A DNA stretch of 5,219 nt from DASSFZ01 sp036514635 (GTDB lineage: Bacteria > Chloroflexota > Anaerolineae > Fen-1058), in contig DATBWU010000200.1 in NCBI GenBank assembly GCA_036514635.1, positions 1 to 5,219 on the forward strand. Direction: 5' to 3'. Position 1 is the stretch's first letter. Each line of letters opens with the position of its first letter. Below, one piece after another: positions 1 through 5,219 of the stretch. Both the position numbers and the translations under genes were made by a program. The notes under the pieces were generated by a model that worked only from the letters and a program-made list of their open reading frames with translations, made no database searches and was not told the DNA's origin.

Positions 1-3000
1 TTCGCCCGGCAATGTCAGGATGCCATCGATGAACTGACGTTTCTCGCCCCTTGGATAGTGCTGCCGGCCACTACGGATAGGCTCCACGACTTTCCTGGTA
101 TCGGCGAGATCCCAACGCTGCGCGAACTGGCAAGACTTGAGCTGGAGTTGCTGCCGGCAATCGAGCATCGGCTTGGATTGGACGCGACGCCCGAGGAGAG
201 TGCGTGGCTTGATGAGCTTCGACGGCTTATTACGGAGGCAAGCTACCACGCCAGGACAAGGATTGTGTCTATCGAACGCCTTGCACTGAAAGCAAGTAAA
301 CTCTCCCGCATGGAGTATGACTTTCTGTTCGACAAGGCGAGCCGTCTACTATCCATCGGGTACAACCTCAGTGAGCGCAGGCGGGATTTGAGTTACTACG
401 ACCTGCTGGCCTCGGAAGCGAGGTTGTGCAGTTTTGTGGCGATTGCACAGGGACAACTACCGCAAGAGAGTTGGTTCGCCCTGGGGCGTTTGCTCACTAC
501 CGCCGGCGGAGAGCCGATTCTCCTTTCGTGGAGCGGATCGATGTTCGAGTACCTCATGCCATTGCTGGTGATGCCGACGTACGAACACACACTGCTCGAC
601 CAGACCTATAAGGCAGCTGTGGCGAGGCAGATCAAGTATGGAAAGAAGCGTGGAGTACCGTGGGGCATTTCGGAATCCGGCTACAACACGATCGATGTCC
701 ATCTCAACTACCAGTATCGCGCGTTTGGCGTACCTGGCCTGGGGCTCAAACGCGGGCTCGCCGAGGATCTGGTAATTGCACCCTATGCCTCGGCGCTTGC
801 GCTGATGATAGAGCCCGAGGAGGCGTGCCTGAATCTGCAGCGACTCGCCGCCGAAGGATTTGAAGGGAAGTATGGCTTTTATGAAGCGATCGACTACACT
901 CCTTCGCGTCTGCCGCGCGGGCAATCGAACGCCGTGGTGCGTTCCTTCATGGCACATCACGAGGGCATGAGCTTCCTCTCTTTGGCCTATCTGCTCCTGG
1001 ACCGCCCGATGCAGAAGCGATTCGAGTCGGATCCCTTGTTCCAGGCGACCATGCTGTTGCTCCAGGAGCGAATCCCAAAGGCCACAGCGTTCTATTCGCA
1101 CACCGCCGAGCCCTTTGACTTACATGTGGCTTCCGGTAGTGCGGAGACGCCGCCGGTGCGCGTTTTCAGCAGCCCGGATACGCCGATCCCTGAAGTGCAG
1201 TTGTTGTCGAACGGCAGATACCACGTGATGATCACGAATGCAGGCGGCGGTTACAGTCGCTGGAAGGACATTGCAGTTACCCGCTGGCGCGAAGACAGTA
1301 CCTGCGACAACTGGGGCACGTTCTGTTACATCCGCGACGTGGCGAGCGGAGAGTTCTGGTCAACCGCATATCAGCCGACGCTCAAACGACCGGCCAATCA
1401 ATCGAATAATTACGAAGCGATTTTCTCGGAGGCGAAAGTGGAGTTTCGCTGCCGGGACTACGACTTTGACACACATACGGAGATCGCTGTTTCGCCCGAA
1501 GATGACATTGAACTGCGCCGAGTCCGCATCACCAACCGGGCTCGGACGCGCAGAGCGATTGATGTTACGAGTTACGCGGAAGTGGTTCTTGCACCGCCTG
1601 CCGCGGAAGCACTGCATCCGGCGTTCAGCAATCTCTTTGTTCAGACCGAGATCATTCGCCAGCAGCGGGCGATTCTCTGCACTCGCCGGCCCCGCTCCCA
1701 GGGCGAGCAGCCGCCCTGGATGTTTCACCTGATGGCTGTGCATGGGGCGGAGATCGGAGAAGTCTCCTATGAGACGGATCGCATGCAGTTCATCGGCCGC
1801 GGAAACACGGTCGCCGATCCACAGGCGATGAACGGGTCTATCTCGCACTTGGGCTCCCACTCAGGGGCGCTCTCGGGCAGCAAGGGGTCAGTGCTGGACC
1901 CGATTGTAGCAATCCGGTACCGAATAACCCTCGATCCGGAAGAATCGGTAACGATAAATATTGTCTCGGGCATCGGCGAAACCCGCGACGTGTGCCTGGG
2001 CCTTGTGGAGAAATACCAGGATCGATATCTCGCGGATCGCGTCTTTGATCTGGCATGGACACATGGTCAGGTGTTTCTGCGGCAGTTCAATGCGTCAGAG
2101 GCCGACGCGCAACTCTATGGGCGCCTTGCCAGCTCGATAATCTATGCTAATTCTTCGCTGCGCGCCGAACCGGGAGTCCTCATCAAGAACCGCCGCGGGC
2201 AATCCGGTCTCTGGGGCTACGCCATCTCCGGCGATTTGCCGATCGTGCTGCTGCAGATTGAAGATCCGGCAAATATCGATCTGGTTCGCCAACTCGTGCA
2301 GGCCCACGCATACTGGCGTCTAAAAGGACTGGCGGTGGACCTGGTGATCTGGAACGAAGATCACGCCGGTTACCGGCAACTTCTGCAAGACCAGATCATG
2401 GGGCTCATTGCCGCGGGTACCGAAGCCAACGTGACCGATCGACCCGGCGGCATTTTCCTAAGACACGCGGACCAGATATCGAACGAGGACCGCATCCTGA
2501 TCCAAACGGTCGCTCGCGCCATCATCACCGACAGCAGGGGGGCGCTGGCGGACCAGATCAACCGTCGCGGTGTTGTGGAAGCAATAGTACCGCACCTCAG
2601 GCCTACCCGGAAGCACCGAGCCGAACCCACGACGGCAGTTGCATTGCCTCGTCATGATCTGATGTTCTTTAATGGACTCGGCGGATTCACGCCTGATGGA
2701 CGCGAGTACATAATTACGACCACGCACGGGCAGGTGACTCCGGCGCCATGGGTGAATGTGCTGGCAAATCCATACTTCGGAACTGTTATCTCAGAGAGCG
2801 GCCTTGCCTACACATGGAGCGAAAATGCACACGAGTTCCGCCTCACTCCCTGGGGGAACGATCTGGTGAGCGATTCGAGCGGAGAAGCTTTTTACCTCCG
2901 CGATGAAGAGAGCGGCCACTTCTGGTCCCCCACACCGTTGCCCAGCCGCGGGGCGATGCATTACGTCAGCCGCCACGGATTCGGCTACAGCGTCTTCGAG

Positions 3001-5067
3001 CACACGGAGGGCGGCATCAGCTCAGAGGTAAGGGTTTACGTGGCCCTGGACGCACCGATCAAGTTCACGGTGCTGAAAGTGCGAAACGAGTCAGGCCGAT
3101 CGCGCCGACTCTCCGCCACCGGATACGCGGAATGGGTCCTTGGCGCCCTGCGGCCGAAAACGGCAATGCATGTGATTACTGAACTTGACCCCAACAGCGG
3201 CGCGCTCTTTGCGCGAAACTCCTACAACACGGAGTTCCGCGACCGGGTTGCATTCTTTGATGTAGACGAGGTGACTCGGACAGTGAGCGGCGACCGGACT
3301 GAGTTCCTTGGGCGCAACGGCACGTTTCGGAGTCCGGCCGCGATGACCCGGTCACGGCTTTCAGGGAATATAGGGGCCGCTCTGGATCCCTGCGCCGCTA
3401 TCCAGGTTCCCTTCGAACTTGCTGACGGACAAGAGCGTGAGATCATATTCAGGCTCGGCGCAGGGCGAGATGCCGATGACGCCAGCAACCTGGTGCGTCG
3501 CTTCCGGGGATCTGCTGCAGCGCGAGACGCGCTCAAAACGGTCTGGCAGTACTGGAATCACACTCTCGGCGCAGTGAATGTGGAAACACCTGACCAGTCC
3601 GTCAACGTCCTGACCAATGGCTGGCTCTTGTACCAAACTATAGCGTGCCGTCTTTGGGCCCGGAATGGATACTACCAGCCAGGGGGCGCCTTCGGTTTCC
3701 GCGATCAGTTGCAGGACGTGATGGCGCTCATCCACGCCGAGCCTCGCCTCGTGCGCGAGCACCTCCTCCTCTGCGCTGCCCGTCAGTTCCAGGAGGGAGA
3801 TGTCCAGCATTGGTGGCATCCTCCGTCTGGTCGTGGCGTGCGTACACACTGTTCGGACGATTTCCTCTGGTTGCCGTTGGCCACGAGCCGTTACGTTCTG
3901 AATACTGGTGACACCGGTGTGTTAGATGAACCTGTCCACTTCATCGAGGGCCGCCCGGTAAACACAGACGAGGACTCGTATTTCGATCTTCCCAGCCGGT
4001 CTAAACAAGCGGCCAGTTTGTACGATCACTGTGTGCGAGCCATCCTGAGGGGCATCAGCCTTGGCGAGCACGGCCTGCCGCTCATCGGCTCGGGTGATTG
4101 GAACGACGGCATGAACATTGTCGGCGAACACGGCAAAGGCGAAAGCATTTGGTTGGGATTCTTCCTTTATGAAGTTCTCATGCGGTTCGCTGAGATTGCA
4201 CGCGTGCATGGTGACCTACCCTTCATCGAACGCTGCCAGAGGGAGGCGGCTCAACTGCGCCAGAATATCGAGCAGAATGGCTGGGATGGTGAGTGGTACC
4301 GCCGCGCTTACTTCGACGACGGCTCGCCGCTCGGTTCGGCGAGTAATCCCGAATGCCAAATTGATTCCATTGCGCAAAGCTGGTCAGTTCTATCCGGTGC
4401 CGGGGATGCCAAACGCTCGCGCATGGCAATGGAAGCGGTGGATAAGCGGCTCGTTCGCCGGGACTATGCATTGATCCAACTCCTGGCCCCGCCGTTCGAC
4501 AAGTCGAATTTGAATCCTGGCTATATAAAGGGGTACGTCCCGGGCGTCAGGGAGAATGGCGGGCAGTACACTCATGGGGCAATCTGGGCAGCAATGGCGT
4601 TCGCTGCTTTAGGCGACAGCAGACGCGCGTGGGAACTGTTGGCAATGATCAACCCGGTGAACCATGCGAGATCTCCGGAGGGGATTGCGACCTACAAAGT
4701 GGAACCGTATGTCGTCGCTGCTGACGTATATGCGCTCCCGCCACACACTGGCCGCGGTGGATGGACGTGGTACACGGGATCGGCCGGCTGGATGTACCGG
4801 CTTATCGTGGAATCACTCCTTGGGCTGAGGCTTGAAATAGACAAACTGCGTTTTGCACCGTGCCTCCCTGTGGATTGGGAGGTGTTCAAGGTGCATTACC
4901 GATACCAGGAAACTATCTACCATATCACCGTCCTGCAAGAGCGTTCCGGGAACGGCGAGACGAGTGTGACAGTGGATGGCGTTGAGCTACACGACAAGGC
5001 TATTCTCCTTGTTGACGACCGACAGGAACACTCGGTCGAAGTAAGAATACATGTCGCACGCCGTTAA
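1..5067 (+). CDS. ndvB: Cyclic beta-1,2-glucan synthase (NdvB/ChvB/Cgs family), C-terminal 1688 residues; 5' end outside window
   Basis: Numbering here is from the codon at nt 1. Codons 1-19 (including the family-like LAPW at 15-18) are in frame with no stop, so the gene starts upstream. The GTG at 58 has no purine-rich ribosome site before it and falls inside conserved sequence. Domain order: linker (1 to ~130); glycoamylase-like/GH189 cyclization domain (~131-360; YYDLLASEARL, WSGSMFEYLMP, PWGISESGYN, FGVPGLGLKRGL, YGFYEAIDYT); first GH94-type module (~386-865); second GH94 module with catalytic domain (~887-1688; RDQLQDV, RTHCSDD, GSGDWNDGMN, GKGES, GRGGWTWYTGSAGW). This order matches NdvB/ChvB/Cgs, inner-membrane enzymes that build, length-trim and cyclise beta-1,2-glucan from UDP-glucose. 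The GT84 and transmembrane half (roughly 1100-1200 residues) would lie upstream. No membrane segment is obvious in the visible part, and no frameshift or internal stop occurs. Known alternative: a GH94-containing protein of unproven specificity. The family call is very strong; cyclic-glucan synthesis is inferred. Confidence 0.93.
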   Translation, partial: FARQCQDAIDELTFLAPWIVLPATTDRLHDFPGIGEIPTLRELARLELELLPAIEHRLGLDATPEESAWLDELRRLITEASYHARTRIVSIERLALKASKLSRMEYDFLFDKASRLLSIGYNLSERRRDLSYYDLLASEARLCSFVAIAQGQLPQESWFALGRLLTTAGGEPILLSWSGSMFEYLMPLLVMPTYEHTLLDQTYKAAVARQIKYGKKRGVPWGISESGYNTIDVHLNYQYRAFGVPGLGLKRGLAEDLVIAPYASALALMIEPEEACLNLQRLAAEGFEGKYGFYEAIDYTPSRLPRGQSNAVVRSFMAHHEGMSFLSLAYLLLDRPMQKRFESDPLFQATMLLLQERIPKATAFYSHTAEPFDLHVASGSAETPPVRVFSSPDTPIPEVQLLSNGRYHVMITNAGGGYSRWKDIAVTRWREDSTCDNWGTFCYIRDVASGEFWSTAYQPTLKRPANQSNNYEAIFSEAKVEFRCRDYDFDTHTEIAVSPEDDIELRRVRITNRARTRRAIDVTSYAEVVLAPPAAEALHPAFSNLFVQTEIIRQQRAILCTRRPRSQGEQPPWMFHLMAVHGAEIGEVSYETDRMQFIGRGNTVADPQAMNGSISHLGSHSGALSGSKGSVLDPIVAIRYRITLDPEESVTINIVSGIGETRDVCLGLVEKYQDRYLADRVFDLAWTHGQVFLRQFNASEADAQLYGRLASSIIYANSSLRAEPGVLIKNRRGQSGLWGYAISGDLPIVLLQIEDPANIDLVRQLVQAHAYWRLKGLAVDLVIWNEDHAGYRQLLQDQIMGLIAAGTEANVTDRPGGIFLRHADQISNEDRILIQTVARAIITDSRGALADQINRRGVVEAIVPHLRPTRKHRAEPTTAVALPRHDLMFFNGLGGFTPDGREYIITTTHGQVTPAPWVNVLANPYFGTVISESGLAYTWSENAHEFRLTPWGNDLVSDSSGEAFYLRDEESGHFWSPTPLPSRGAMHYVSRHGFGYSVFEHTEGGISSEVRVYVALDAPIKFTVLKVRNESGRSRRLSATGYAEWVLGALRPKTAMHVITELDPNSGALFARNSYNTEFRDRVAFFDVDEVTRTVSGDRTEFLGRNGTFRSPAAMTRSRLSGNIGAALDPCAAIQVPFELADGQEREIIFRLGAGRDADDASNLVRRFRGSAAARDALKTVWQYWNHTLGAVNVETPDQSVNVLTNGWLLYQTIACRLWARNGYYQPGGAFGFRDQLQDVMALIHAEPRLVREHLLLCAARQFQEGDVQHWWHPPSGRGVRTHCSDDFLWLPLATSRYVLNTGDTGVLDEPVHFIEGRPVNTDEDSYFDLPSRSKQAASLYDHCVRAILRGISLGEHGLPLIGSGDWNDGMNIVGEHGKGESIWLGFFLYEVLMRFAEIARVHGDLPFIERCQREAAQLRQNIEQNGWDGEWYRRAYFDDGSPLGSASNPECQIDSIAQSWSVLSGAGDAKRSRMAMEAVDKRLVRRDYALIQLLAPPFDKSNLNPGYIKGYVPGVRENGGQYTHGAIWAAMAFAALGDSRRAWELLAMINPVNHARSPEGIATYKVEPYVVAADVYALPPHTGRGGWTWYTGSAGWMYRLIVESLLGLRLEIDKLRFAPCLPVDWEVFKVHYRYQETIYHITVLQERSGNGETSVTVDGVELHDKAILLVDDRQEHSVEVRIHVARR
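391..1080 (+). other. Domain: glycoamylase-like cyclization domain (GH189)
   Basis: Codons ~131-360 carry the conserved blocks of the middle domain of cyclic glucan synthases: YYDLLASEARL at 132-142, WSGSMFEYLMP at 177-187, PWGISESGYN at 220-229, YQYRAFGVPGLGLKRGL at 237-253, YGFYEAIDYT at 291-300, MAHHEGMS at 317-324 and LLLQERIPK at 352-360. From family knowledge this domain is a transglycosylase that closes the linear beta-1,2-glucan into a ring. Glu225 and Glu295 sit in the most conserved blocks and are candidate catalytic acids; I did not map them onto a solved structure. The HHEGM block differs from the HHQGM I remember as usual. Confidence 0.85.
1156..2600 (+). other. Domain: first GH94-type (glycosyltransferase 36-like) module, catalytically degenerate
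   Basis: Codons ~386-665 form a beta-sandwich-type region (LLSNGRYHVMITNAGGGYSR at 401-420; RDVASGEFWS at 445-454; FIGRGNT at 597-603; LDP at 632-634). A short helical part follows, with GQSGLWGYAISGDLP at 733-747 and VDLVIWNED at ~779-787. It ends near codon 865. It aligns by eye with the second module, but it has only about 200 residues after the sandwich against more than 500 in the second copy, and it has no DWND general-acid motif. It is therefore probably structural. A non-catalytic first copy is normal for this family. Confidence 0.8.
2659..5064 (+). other. Domain: second GH94 module with intact phosphorylase catalytic domain
   Basis: The sandwich part starts at LMFFNGLGGFTPDGREY (887-903) and runs through RDEESGHFWS (967-976), FLGRNGT (1102-1108) and LDP (1128-1130). 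The (alpha/alpha)6 catalytic part begins near 1182 and shows RDQLQDV (1234-1240), HWWHPPSGRGVRTHCSDD (1270-1287), GSGDWNDGMN (1363-1372), GKGES (1378-1382), QIDSIAQSW (1453-1461), GYVPGVRENGGQYTHG (1511-1526) and HTGRGGWTWYTGSAGW (1582-1597). In GH94 phosphorylases the general acid is an Asp of the DWND motif, here Asp1366 or Asp1369 (more likely 1369). All signature blocks look intact, so phosphorolytic activity on beta-1,2-glucan, which controls chain length before cyclisation, is expected. Confidence 0.88.
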
Positions 5068-5072
5068 TAGAC

Positions 5073-5095
5073 GGTGACCGCTCCAAGAGGTCGCC
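5073..5095 (+). terminator. Intergenic hairpin after the glucan synthase stop, possible weak terminator
   Basis: GGTGACC (5073-5079) and GGTCGCC (5089-5095) can pair as a 7-bp stem with one G-U pair and a 9-base loop. It begins 6 bases after the TAA. No T-run follows directly; the nearest (TTTTT, 5127-5131) is about 31 bases further on, so it is not a classical intrinsic terminator. On the minus strand the G-U becomes a C-A mismatch, so the structure fits plus-strand RNA better. It lies in the 62-base gap between two convergent genes and may mark or protect the 3' end of the transcript. Confidence 0.3.
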
Positions 5096-5129
5096 AGGGA
5101 TCTCTAACGCTTGATAGTGCTGATTATTT

Positions 5130-5219
5130 TTACTTCTTTCCTACATAGATAGATGCTATTCCACCTGATAGGCTTATATAGTTGATATTTCCGAGTCCTT
5201 CGTCTTTAAGAAATTGTAT
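5130..5219 (-). CDS. C-terminal end of a convergent gene, probably a UbiE/MenG-like methyltransferase (5' part beyond window)
   Basis: Reading leftward from the right edge there are 29 sense codons and then a TAA (complement of 5130-5132). The peptide begins IQFLKDEGLG and ends NINYISLSGGIASIYVGKK. This resembles the C-terminus of UbiE/MenG-type SAM-dependent methyltransferases, which typically end with a helix containing an 'AGF/EGF' turn, a strand, then a 'LtgGIvalHxGxK' strand close to the stop. Those enzymes C-methylate the quinone ring in ubiquinone/menaquinone synthesis. Only the last tenth or so of such a ~230-250 residue protein would be visible, with no SAM-binding motif in view. A 29-codon open frame alone could be chance, so the call rests on the terminal motif. 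It is convergent with the glucan synthase gene (62 bases between stops), and no functional link is implied. Codons are AT-rich (ATA three times among five Ile), unlike the neighbour. Another class I methyltransferase is possible. Confidence 0.5.
   Translation of the reverse strand: MQFLKDEGLGNINYISLSGGIASIYVGKK

Noticed and set aside
457..1101. A 214-codon minus-strand open frame, and several other 60-170 codon frames on both strands inside the big gene
   Set aside because: They overlap conserved family sequence in the plus frame, their translations are rich in Arg/Pro/Ser/His as expected from shadow frames, and none shows a recognisable domain.
5113..5122. Ten-base direct match GATAGTGCTG, also at 54-63
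   Set aside because: Matches of this length between two places in a 5.2-kb window are expected several times by chance; no extended repeat or attachment-site structure surrounds them.
5145..5154. Short tandem ATAGATAGAT
   Set aside because: Only two and a half units of four bases, and it lies within the probable minus-strand coding end; expected in AT-rich sequence.
5153..5185. Small plus-strand frame beginning ATG at 5153
   Set aside because: It stops after ten codons, has no ribosome site, and conflicts with the better supported minus-strand frame.
5182..5210. Promoter-like TTGATA, 17 bases, TTTAAG pointing rightward
   Set aside because: The -10 is poor (4 of 6), the region is AT-rich so chance matches are likely, and it lies inside the probable minus-strand coding end, antisense to it.

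Overview
The window is almost entirely one gene. A single plus-strand reading frame is open from the first base to a TAA at 5065-5067 (followed in frame by TAG). It encodes the C-terminal 1688 residues of a very large carbohydrate enzyme of the cyclic beta-1,2-glucan synthase family (NdvB/ChvB/Cgs). The frame enters from the left edge without a stop, and homologues run to about 2800-2900 residues. The membrane-embedded GT84 glycosyltransferase half is therefore expected upstream, outside the window, and the GTG at 58 is not the real start.

Layout: nt 1 to about 390 is the linker between the GT84 half and the soluble part. Nt 390-1080 is the glycoamylase-like cyclization domain (now GH189). 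Nt 1156 to about 2600 is a first GH94-type module (beta-sandwich plus a short, catalytically degenerate helical part). Nt 2659-5064 is a second GH94 module with an intact phosphorylase catalytic domain carrying the GDWNDG motif. In the known family model, GT84 polymerises UDP-glucose into a linear beta-1,2-glucan, the GH94 module trims it by phosphorolysis to set length, and the middle domain closes the ring. The product is a periplasmic cyclic glucan used in osmoadaptation and host interaction.

After the stop there are 62 intergenic bases with a small hairpin. Then, on the minus strand, comes what looks like the last 29 codons of a convergent gene (5130-5219). Its C-terminus resembles UbiE/MenG quinone-biosynthesis methyltransferases. 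This tail is strikingly AT-rich (about 34% GC by hand count over 5101-5219, against about 58% in a sampled line of the big gene).

The organism is a Gram-negative-type bacterium of moderately high GC. Proteobacteria or Acidobacteria would fit, but the window cannot decide. I see no mobile element, RNA gene, CRISPR array or defence system, and no clear sign of an undescribed system.
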